A stretch of 64,000 bases of DNA from Streptomyces sp. NBC_00457 (GTDB lineage: Bacteria; Actinomycetota; Actinomycetes; Streptomycetales; Streptomycetaceae): assembly GCF_036014015.1 (NCBI RefSeq), contig NZ_CP107905.1, positions 1,054,001 to 1,118,000 on the forward strand, written 5' to 3'. Numbering within the stretch: position 1 is the stretch's first letter; every line of letters starts with the position of its first letter. The position numbers and the translations under genes are program-made. The notes beneath the pieces are model-generated. The model was not told where the DNA came from and did not search any database. It saw only the letters and a list, made by a program, of their open reading frames with translations. Below are positions 57,643-64,000 of this stretch, in pieces.

Positions 57643-58782
57643 CTAGTGTCCTGCGCCAGAGATCCGTCGGCAGAGGCGGGCGAGGGAGTCGAGGATCTCT
57701 TCGGCGGTCTTGGTCCAGATGAACGGTTTAGGGTCTTCGTTCCAGTCCTTGACCCAGGCGCGGATGTCGGCCTCGAGGGCTTGGATGTTCTTGTGTGCGC
57801 CGCGGCGGATCATCTGGTGCGCGAGGTAGCCGAACCACCGCTCGACCTGGTTGATCCAGGAGGAGCCGGTCGGGGTGAAGTGCAGCTCGAAGCGCGGGTG
57901 TCTCGCCAGCCAGGCCTTGATCGCTGGAGTCTTGTGGGTGCCGTAGTTGTCCACGATCAGGTGGACCTGCAGCTGTGCGGGCACCTCCTTGTCGATCCGG
58001 ATCAGGAACTTCTTGAACTCCGCAGCCCGGTGCCGACGGTGCAGGGCGGTGATGACTTCACCGGTGGCGACGTCGAAGGCAGCGAAGAGGGTGGTCAGCC
58101 CGTTGCGCACGTAGTCATGGGTGCGCCGCTCGGGCATGCCCGGCATTATCGGCAGCACCGGCTGGGACCGGTCCAGGGCCTGGATCTGCGACTTCTCGTC
58201 CACCGAGAGCACCACCGCCCCCTCGGGCGGGTTGAAGTACAGGCCCACGACGTCGTAGACCTTCTCCACGAACAACGGGTCGGTCGACAACTTGAAGGTG
58301 TCCGCCAGATGCGGCTTGAGCTGGAACTGCCGCCAGATCCGGCCGACCGTGGACTTCGACAGGCCGCTGTGTTGCGCCATCGATTTCCGCGACCAGTGGG
58401 TGGCGTTCTTGGGCAGTTGTTCCAGCGTGGTGACCACGACGGCTTCCACCTGATCGACGCTGATGGTGGGCGGCCGGCCCGGTCGGGGCTCGTCGACCAG
58501 TCCGTCCAGCCGCTGGGTGAGGAAGCGCCGCCGCCACTTGCGGACCGTGTCCGCGGCCACCCGCAACTCGCGGGCGACCGCGACAATCGGCGGTACTTCC
58601 GGCCCCGCGCACGCCAGCACGATCCGCGCTCGCAGGGCCAGGGCCTGGGCCGATGTTGCCCGACGCGTCCACCGCTCCAACACCGCCCGCTCGTCATCAG
58701 ACAGCAGCAACGGCTGCAGCTTCGGGCCCCGACGAGGAACTGACGCACCAGCAGTAGAAGTCACACACCAACTAACGATCAA
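57643..58782 (-). CDS. IS630-family transposase
   Basis: Up to 379 residues, intact. Helix-turn-helix region (RELRVAADTVRKWRRRFL), then DDE residues in LSVDEKSQIQ, LIVDNYGTHK and SWINQVERWFG. The start is uncertain: TTG 58782 as listed or GTG 58764. The stop TAG is made from the target TA plus the flanking G, so it lies outside the element. Confidence 0.93.
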   Translation of the reverse strand: MIVSWCVTSTAGASVPRRGPKLQPLLLSDDERAVLERWTRRATSAQALALRARIVLACAGPEVPPIVAVARELRVAADTVRKWRRRFLTQRLDGLVDEPRPGRPPTISVDQVEAVVVTTLEQLPKNATHWSRKSMAQHSGLSKSTVGRIWRQFQLKPHLADTFKLSTDPLFVEKVYDVVGLYFNPPEGAVVLSVDEKSQIQALDRSQPVLPIMPGMPERRTHDYVRNGLTTLFAAFDVATGEVITALHRRHRAAEFKKFLIRIDKEVPAQLQVHLIVDNYGTHKTPAIKAWLARHPRFELHFTPTGSSWINQVERWFGYLAHQMIRRGAHKNIQALEADIRAWVKDWNEDPKPFIWTKTAEEILDSLARLCRRISGAGH

Positions 58783-58799
58783 CTACTGGCGCAGGACAC
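57646..58799 (-). mobile_element. Complete IS630-family insertion sequence
   Basis: 1,154 bp with 14-bp inverted ends GTGTCCTGCGCCAG (57646-57659 and the complement at 58786-58799). TA flanks both sides (57644-57645 and 58800-58801), as expected for IS630. It is inserted in the stop codon of the NmrA-like gene. Confidence 0.93.
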
Positions 58800-59689
58800 T
58801 AGGCCAATACAGCCGGCTTGAGTACCTCCTCGCACCACTGGCGGAATGACGTGGGCGCCTCCTTGGGTGTGCTCGGGGCTACGGCGCCGTACAGGCCCTG
58901 GTTGTTCTGGGCGTCGACCATGTCGGCGTATGCCTGGGCCCAGGACTCGGTCATGCCGCGGTTCAGCAGCAGCTGCTTCTGCTCCGTGCTGGTGATCGGC
59001 TTCATGTGTACGGGGCGGTTCAGTACGTCGGCCATGACCTGGGCCATGCCCTCGAGTGTCAGGTCGTCGGGGCCGACGAGCGGGACGTCGGCTCGGCCGG
59101 TCCAGGAGGTGTCGAGCAGGAGGCGGGCCGCTGTGGTGGCGATGTCGCTGACGGCGCAGGTGCGCAGGACGCGGTCCGGGGCGAGTGCCATGGGCAGTGC
59201 GCCCCCGGTCGCGAGCGACTCGGCGTGGCGGAGGAAGTTCTCCATCAGGAACGGCGCGCACAGCGCCCGGTAGTGCACGCCCGTCGCCGCGATGGTGTCG
59301 TCCATCGCGAGCGACGCCGATATGTTCCCCGCGTTCTCGGCGATGCCGCGGCCGAGTGTGGAGACGGCGACGACCCGTTCGACGCCCTGGCCCGCGATGG
59401 CCTCGCAGAGGGCTCCGGTGAAGGTATGGAAGTGGTCCTCGACGCTGTCGGTCGACGGCATCGGGGGTACCAGCCAGAACACGCGGTCGGCGCCCGCGCA
59501 CGCCTCCTTCAGCACGGCGGGGTCGGCGTGCGATCCCCGGACGACCTCGACGTGCTCTCGCACGCGCGCGGGGAGACGGTCGGGGTCACGGGCGACCACC
59601 CGGATGCCGGGAGTGGCGTCCGGGGAGTCGAGGAGACGGTCGAGGACCAGTCGGCCGATCTGGCCGGTCGGGGTGGTGACGACGATCAT
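58799..59689 (-). CDS. NmrA-like NAD(P)-binding protein
   Basis: 296 residues. MIVVTTPTGQIGRLVLDRLL is the Rossmann start and VSTLGRG follows at about 105. It belongs to atypical short-chain dehydrogenases, either a quinone reductase or a redox sensor. ATG 59689 has GGAG. The stop TAG is TA of the IS630 target and G from the first base of the element; without the IS the next base is also G. It is divergent from a LysR gene. Confidence 0.88.
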   Translation of the reverse strand: MIVVTTPTGQIGRLVLDRLLDSPDATPGIRVVARDPDRLPARVREHVEVVRGSHADPAVLKEACAGADRVFWLVPPMPSTDSVEDHFHTFTGALCEAIAGQGVERVVAVSTLGRGIAENAGNISASLAMDDTIAATGVHYRALCAPFLMENFLRHAESLATGGALPMALAPDRVLRTCAVSDIATTAARLLLDTSWTGRADVPLVGPDDLTLEGMAQVMADVLNRPVHMKPITSTEQKQLLLNRGMTESWAQAYADMVDAQNNQGLYGAVAPSTPKEAPTSFRQWCEEVLKPAVLA

Positions 59690-59777
59690 GAAGTGCTCCA
59701 AGAGGGATGCTTCAGTGGATGTCGTCGAGCCTGCTGCCCGGCGCCCCCGAACTGAAGGATCGATCCGCTCCCGCTTG

Positions 59778-59792
59778 TTACCCTCAGGGCAA
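59778..59792. promoter_or_regulatory. Candidate LysR operator TTACCCTCAGGGCAA
   Basis: A near-perfect 15-bp palindrome (TT-CCCT-AGGG-AA) in the 124-base divergent region, 22 bases before the LysR start. Confidence 0.55.
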
Positions 59793-59813
59793 TACCGAGG
59801 CCAGGGAGAGACC

Positions 59814-60707
59814 ATGGAATCCCGCCCGCTGCGCTACTTCGTCGCCGTCGCCGAGGAACTCAACTTCGCCCGCGCCGCCGAGCGGTTGGGCATCTCCCCG
59901 CCGCCGCTGTCCCGCGCGATCCGTCAGTTGGAGTCCGACCTCGGCGTGACCCTCTTCGAGCGGACCACCCACCGTGTGGCCCTCACTCCGGCCGGCATGG
60001 TGCTCCTCGACGAGGCACGGGTCGCCCTGGACGCCCTGGAGGCCGCCGGACGGCGGGCACAGCGCGCGGCCGCCCCGGAGCCGAAACTGATCCTGACCGT
60101 CAAGGCGGACGGGGACGCGGGGCTGCTGGAACCGATCCTGGCGCGCTACGCCTCGGAGGAGGCGGCCGTCCCGGTCTCGGTCCAGCTGAGCGGCTGGCTC
60201 GAACAGCCGGAACTCCTGCGCCAGGGCGAAGCCGACGCGGCGCTGATCTTCGAGCCGTTCGACGGCGCCGGCCTGGACACCGAGACGCTGGCCACCGAGC
60301 CGCGAGTCGCGGCGCTCGCCGCCGGGCATCCGCTTGCCGCCCGCGAGCAACTGACCCTCGCCGACCTCGACCTGGACCCCGGCAGCGTGGGCCCGTATCT
60401 CCGCGCGATCCGCAGCAGGGGCCGCGACCTCGCCCAACTGCTCACGCTCGTCGGACTGGGCGAGGCCGTCCCGCTCCTGCCGGCCTCCGTCGCCGCACGC
60501 TATCCGCGCCCGGGCGTCGTCTACCGGCCGGTGCTGGACGCGCCGCCCGCGGTCCTCGTCATCGCCTGGCCGCAGCAGTCCCGGTCGACGGCCACGGCGG
60601 CGCTGGTCCGCGCCGCCACGACGGTGGCCGAGGCCGTACGACCCGAGCCACAGCCCGCCGAGACCGTACGGCCTGAGCCACAGCTCTCCGAGGCCGTACG
60701 GCCTTGA
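59814..60707 (+). CDS. LysR-family regulator divergent from the NmrA-like gene
   Basis: 297 residues. The helix-turn-helix reads LRYFVAVAEELNFARAAERLGISPPPLSRAIRQLE. The effector domain is shorter than usual. The C-terminus has three imperfect repeats (EAVRPEPQPAE, TVRPEPQLSE, AVRP). ATG 59814 has GGGAGAG upstream. It likely controls the NmrA-like gene. Confidence 0.9.
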   Translation: MESRPLRYFVAVAEELNFARAAERLGISPPPLSRAIRQLESDLGVTLFERTTHRVALTPAGMVLLDEARVALDALEAAGRRAQRAAAPEPKLILTVKADGDAGLLEPILARYASEEAAVPVSVQLSGWLEQPELLRQGEADAALIFEPFDGAGLDTETLATEPRVAALAAGHPLAAREQLTLADLDLDPGSVGPYLRAIRSRGRDLAQLLTLVGLGEAVPLLPASVAARYPRPGVVYRPVLDAPPAVLVIAWPQQSRSTATAALVRAATTVAEAVRPEPQPAETVRPEPQLSEAVRP

Positions 60708-60711
60708 CGGC

Positions 60712-62856
60712 TCACCCCGTCGCGTCCACCAACGCCAGCTCGTGCAGCCGCTCCGGTGGGCCCGGGCGGGCGTAGTACCAGCCCTGGGCCGTGTCGCAGC
60801 CCAATATCCGGAGTTGCTCGGCCTGGGCGCCCGTCTCCACGCCTTCCACCGTCACCGCGAGGTTCAGGCTGTGGGCGAGAGAAACGATCCCTTCGACGAT
60901 CTTGAGGTCGACGGAGTCCGCCGGGAAGCGCTGCATGCTCTGGGTGAAGGACCGGTCCAGCTTGAGGATGCTCACCGGAAGCCGGCGCAGATTGGCGAGG
61001 TTCGAATAACCGGTGCCGAAGTCGTCCAGGGCGATGTCGACGCCCATCTCGGCCAGCCGGCGCAGCGGCTTGAGCAGGTCGTCGTCGGCGCCGATCAGCG
61101 CCGACTCGGTCACCTCCAGGCACAGCGCGTCGGGTGCGACGCCCGCGCGCTCCAGGATGTCGACGGTGTCCTGGACCAGTCCGGGGTGCGTGAGCTGGCA
61201 GGGCGAGAGGTTGACGTTGATGCGCAGCGGGCCACCGGCCCCGGTGGCGCCGTACCGCTCCCGCCATTCGCGGGCCTGGCGCACCGACTGCTCCAGCACC
61301 CAGCGGCCCAGCGGAACGATCAGTCCCGTGTGCTCGGCGAGCGGAATGAACCGGTCCGGGCTGAGGACGCCGTGCTGCGGATGCAGCCAGCGCACCAGGG
61401 CCTCGGCGCCGCGGACGCTGCCGTCGCCGAGGTGGACCAGCGGCTGGTACTCGATGAAGAACTCGCCGCGGTCCAGGGCCGTCGGCAGCGAGGTGGTCAG
61501 CCCGTGCCGGGTGATGGCGCGGGCGTCGGCCTCGGCGTCGGCCAGTTCGAAGCGGTTGCCGCCCGCCGACTTGGCGCGGTACATGGTGATGTCGGCGCTG
61601 CGCAGCACCTCGGCCGCGCTCCGCTCCCCCGCCGGACCCTCGACGATGCCGATGCTGCCGCGCACGGTCAGCTCCCGGCCGTCGACGCTGACCGGGGCGA
61701 CCAGCGCGTTCATGATGCGCGCGGCCAGTTCGTCGACCTCGGCCTCGGTGTCGGTGCCGGTGGTCAGCGCCACGAACTCGTCCCCGCCGAGCCGGGCGAC
61801 CATCTCGCCGGGCGCGGTGGCACAGGACTGCAGCCGGTCGGCGACCTCGACGAGCAGCCGGTCGCCGGCCGCGTGGCCGAGGCTGTCGTTGATGGTCTTG
61901 AAGCCGTCGAGGTCGAGATAGCACAGGCCGAAGCGCTGGCCCTCGCCCGCGGTGAGGGCCTTCTCCAGGCGCTCGAAGAACAGGGTGCGGTTGGGCAGTC
62001 CGGTGAGCGCGTCGTGCGTCGCCTCGTAGCGCAGCCGGAGGTTGAGCAGCCGCCGCTCGGTGGTGTCCTCCATCAGGGCGAGCTGGTACTCGGGGTTGCC
62101 GTCCGGGTCGCGGAGCAGCGAGACCGTCAGATTGGTCCACAGGACCGTTCCGTCGGGGCGGTAGAACGGCTTCTCCACGTGGTAGTGCTCGCGCTCGCCG
62201 CGCACGAGTTCCTCGTACAGCCGCCAGATCTGGGGCGCGTCCTCGGGGTGGGTCCACTCCATCACGTTGCGGGTGCGCACCGTCTGCTCGGCGCCGCCGA
62301 ACATGCGCACCAACGCCCCGTTGACCTGCAGTATGTTGCCCTCCAGGTCGGCGATGCCGATCCCTATGGCGGCGCCCTCGAAGACCGCGCGGAAGCGGGC
62401 CTCGGTCGCGTGCAGGGCCTGCGCCACCACGCCCTGCGCCTTCAGCGCGGCCGAGGAGATCGCCTCCTGCTCGGCGAGGGTCCGCTCACGCAGCGCCGTG
62501 GCGAACCCGGCGGCCATGGAGTGCTGCAACCGCGAGGACCGGGCGCGCAGTTGGTCCTGCGTGCCGTCCCCGCCGCAGTACAGCACCAGGTAGGCGTCGA
62601 CGCAGTCCAGGGTGCGGCTGAGCGCCTCCGGGTCGGTGCAGTGCACGGCGACCAGCGCCGCGCCCACCGCCCGCGCCTCGTCCGCCTGGAAGGTCCTGGC
62701 CCGCAGCGCCTCGCTCAACCGCCGGGCGAGCGGCAGCAGTTGCTCCTCCAGCTCGGGCCGGGTCAGCGACGTCGAGGTCACCGGGAACACTGCCCGGCTC
62801 CAGATCGTCGCGAACCGGCGCAGTCTGTCCTCCGGCCCGTCCGGCTCCGCGCTCAC
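60712..62856 (-). CDS. rmdA: PAS-GGDEF-EAL cyclic di-GMP enzyme, RmdA-like
   Basis: 714 residues, no membrane segment. An N-terminal helical domain (1-150), PAS (about 152-275), GGDEF (about 275-440, intact RLGGDEF ending at 361) and EAL (about 455-705, EALVRW at 485-490) with NVNLS, EVTES, DDFGTGYS, KLDRSF and VEGVET intact. So both synthesis and hydrolysis of cyclic di-GMP are possible. It resembles RmdA of S. coelicolor, which affects development. GTG 62856 overlaps the methyltransferase stop as GTGA. Confidence 0.88.
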   Translation of the reverse strand: MSAEPDGPEDRLRRFATIWSRAVFPVTSTSLTRPELEEQLLPLARRLSEALRARTFQADEARAVGAALVAVHCTDPEALSRTLDCVDAYLVLYCGGDGTQDQLRARSSRLQHSMAAGFATALRERTLAEQEAISSAALKAQGVVAQALHATEARFRAVFEGAAIGIGIADLEGNILQVNGALVRMFGGAEQTVRTRNVMEWTHPEDAPQIWRLYEELVRGEREHYHVEKPFYRPDGTVLWTNLTVSLLRDPDGNPEYQLALMEDTTERRLLNLRLRYEATHDALTGLPNRTLFFERLEKALTAGEGQRFGLCYLDLDGFKTINDSLGHAAGDRLLVEVADRLQSCATAPGEMVARLGGDEFVALTTGTDTEAEVDELAARIMNALVAPVSVDGRELTVRGSIGIVEGPAGERSAAEVLRSADITMYRAKSAGGNRFELADAEADARAITRHGLTTSLPTALDRGEFFIEYQPLVHLGDGSVRGAEALVRWLHPQHGVLSPDRFIPLAEHTGLIVPLGRWVLEQSVRQAREWRERYGATGAGGPLRINVNLSPCQLTHPGLVQDTVDILERAGVAPDALCLEVTESALIGADDDLLKPLRRLAEMGVDIALDDFGTGYSNLANLRRLPVSILKLDRSFTQSMQRFPADSVDLKIVEGIVSLAHSLNLAVTVEGVETGAQAEQLRILGCDTAQGWYYARPGPPERLHELALVDATG

Positions 62857-63665
62857 GCCTTGCGCCCCACGCCGGCGAAACCGGAGAAGGCATACGGATC
62901 CTCGTCCTCCGGCGCGGTGTCCGGCCGCCAGCGCGGCATGGCCACCAGTCCGGGTTCCACCATGTCGTACCCCTCGAAGAACTGCGCGATCTTGTCGCGC
63001 GAGCGCATGATCAGCGGGTTGCGAATGTCCTTGTATACGCCCACCGTGCCCTCGGCCCGCTCCGCCGGAAGAGGGATTCCCTCGTACGAGGCATGGGTGA
63101 GGATCAGCAGGCTGCCGGGCGCGAGCGCGTCGCGCAGTTCGGCCACCGCTGAGTACGGGTCGTCCGCGTCTTCCACGAAGTGCAGTATGGCAACGAGAAG
63201 CAGCGCCACAGGGCGGTTCAGATCGATCAGTTGCCGCACTTGAGGGGCGGCGAGGATCTCCTGGGGCTTGCGCAGGTCGGCCGCGACCACATCGGTGTCG
63301 GTGCTGCCCTCGAGGACCGCCTGGCTGTGCGCCACGGCCACCGGGTCGTGGTCGACGTAGACGACATGCGCGCCGGGGCTCGCCGCCCGGGCCACCTCGT
63401 GGACGTTGCCGAAGGTCGGGATGCCGGAGCCGATGTCCAGGAACTGGGTGATGCCCTCGTCGACGGCGAAGCGCACCGCGCGGCGCATGAACGCCCGGTT
63501 CGCCTGCATGATCTTGGGGAGTCCCGGCATGAACTCCATGGCCTTGCGGGCCGCCTCCCGGTCGACCTCGAAGTTGTGCGAACCGCCCAGGTAGAAGTCG
63601 TAGATCCGGGACACGCTCGGCACCGAGATGTCGATGCTCCGGGGGGCCCAGGCGGGACGCTCCAT
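62853..63665 (-). CDS. SAM-dependent methyltransferase, DUF574-type
   Basis: 270 residues. SVSRIYDFYLGGSHNFEVDREAA and FLDIGSGIPTFGNVHEVA are signatures of the large Streptomyces DUF574 methyltransferase family. VVYVDHDPVAVAHS is the adenosine-binding strand. Substrate unknown. ATG 63665 has GGAGAG; the upstream TTG is less likely. It is co-transcribed with the rmdA-like gene. Confidence 0.9.
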   Translation of the reverse strand: MERPAWAPRSIDISVPSVSRIYDFYLGGSHNFEVDREAARKAMEFMPGLPKIMQANRAFMRRAVRFAVDEGITQFLDIGSGIPTFGNVHEVARAASPGAHVVYVDHDPVAVAHSQAVLEGSTDTDVVAADLRKPQEILAAPQVRQLIDLNRPVALLLVAILHFVEDADDPYSAVAELRDALAPGSLLILTHASYEGIPLPAERAEGTVGVYKDIRNPLIMRSRDKIAQFFEGYDMVEPGLVAMPRWRPDTAPEDEDPYAFSGFAGVGRKA

Positions 63666-63858
63666 CAATCTCTCCAAGGCGTAGGCGATCCGGTGTTCGA
63701 GCTGAGGCTACTGATCGCCCGCCAAAGGAGCGAGCGGAAACGGAAATTGACCATCCGTTCCCGGTCACTGCCTGCGGCACGTGCCGAATTGATGCCCTGT
63801 TTCGCCTCTACTAAAAGTGGCCGAGGCGTTCCGGAGAGTTCCCAACGGCAAAACCGGC

Positions 63859-63887
63859 CGCCCCCTCCGTGCGGCGCGGAGGGGGCG
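63859..63887 (-). terminator. Terminator after the truncated lipoprotein gene
   Basis: CGCCCCCTCCG pairs perfectly with CGGAGGGGGCG (11 bp) around a seven-base loop, 29 bases after the stop. Confidence 0.85.
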
Positions 63888-63915
63888 AACCGGGGTTTCT
63901 GGCGGAAGGCTGCGG

Positions 63916-64000
63916 TCAGCCCTTCACTGCCTTTCCGTCGGGTGCGACGGCGTACCAAGCACCGGCCACACCCTGGCCGTTGGTGTCCCCGGGCTTCTTG
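63916..64000 (-). CDS. C-terminal end of a secreted-repeat lipoprotein (5' end outside window)
   Basis: The minus frame open to the window end reads KKPGDTNGQGVAGAWYAVAPDGKAVKG and stops at 63916-63918. GQGV-GAWYAVAPDGK resembles the repeated unit of Lipoprotein_15 (secreted repeat of unknown function) proteins. Only 27 residues are present. Confidence 0.6.
   Translation of the reverse strand, partial: KKPGDTNGQGVAGAWYAVAPDGKAVKG

Overview
The window is very high-GC DNA with codon use, GTG/TTG starts and gene families typical of Streptomyces. Supporting markers are a complete ergothioneine operon, a group 1h-type [NiFe]-hydrogenase locus, twin-arginine xylan-degrading enzymes, ornithine-lipid acyltransferases and a PAS-GGDEF-EAL protein resembling RmdA. 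From memory of S. coelicolor, the right end (olsBA, sdhCAB, LysR, rmdA, methyltransferase, repeat lipoprotein) resembles its SCO0920-0930 region; this was not checked.

Layout. 1-1.9 kb: the 3' end of a secreted glycoside hydrolase with three carbohydrate-binding modules. 2-7.5 kb: a lipid kinase and small redox/regulator pairs (quinone reductase with an XRE regulator, HxlR with a RidA-like protein, an AhpD-like protein beside a decayed XRE regulator). 7.6-16.7 kb: a compact gene set built around p-aminobenzoate. It holds a PabC-like lyase, an FAD monooxygenase, two adenylate-forming ligases, a fused PabAB and a membrane-anchored ABM-domain protein, with a divergent DUF3050 protein predicted to have a heme-oxygenase-like fold. 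17.8-33.2 kb: one strand carrying the whole aerobic hydrogenase system: hypX, small and large subunits, a NifU-like protein, three poorly described proteins, a maturation protease, a 34-residue peptide, and hypA, B, F, C, D, E. The first gene upstream of this set is split by an intact IS256-family element whose inverted repeats and 8-bp target duplication can be read exactly. 34.9-36.1 kb: mostly non-coding, with relics including a decayed DUF2637 membrane-protein gene.

36-42.7 kb: a Tat-exported GH43 protein, an amidase, a 221-bp MITE-like element, an NfeD-type OB protein with a flotillin, a PemK/MazF-like protein and a bacterial PARG-like hydrolase. 42.9-47.3 kb: egtABCD with overlapping genes and a strong terminator. 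47.4-49 kb: a GH11 xylanase and CE4 acetylxylan esterase pair preceded by paired copies of an 11-bp motif. 49-53 kb: dodecin, a HAD phosphatase, a cysteine-free ribosomal protein L32 with a possible Zur site, a luciferase-like oxidoreductase, and olsB-olsA. 53.2-57.6 kb: sdhCAB with a divergent LysR regulator. 57.6-58.8 kb: an intact IS630-family element placed exactly in the stop codon of an NmrA-like gene. 58.8-64 kb: NmrA/LysR divergent pair, the rmdA-like gene, a SAM-dependent methyltransferase and the end of a repeat lipoprotein.

How genes work together. The hydrogenase block can be read as a full aerobic maturation line: HypX for CO, HypEF and HypCD for cyanide and assembly, HypAB for nickel, then the protease. 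The p-aminobenzoate block predicts synthesis of the acid followed by ring oxidation and acyl activation, so it is the best candidate here for an undescribed small-molecule pathway.
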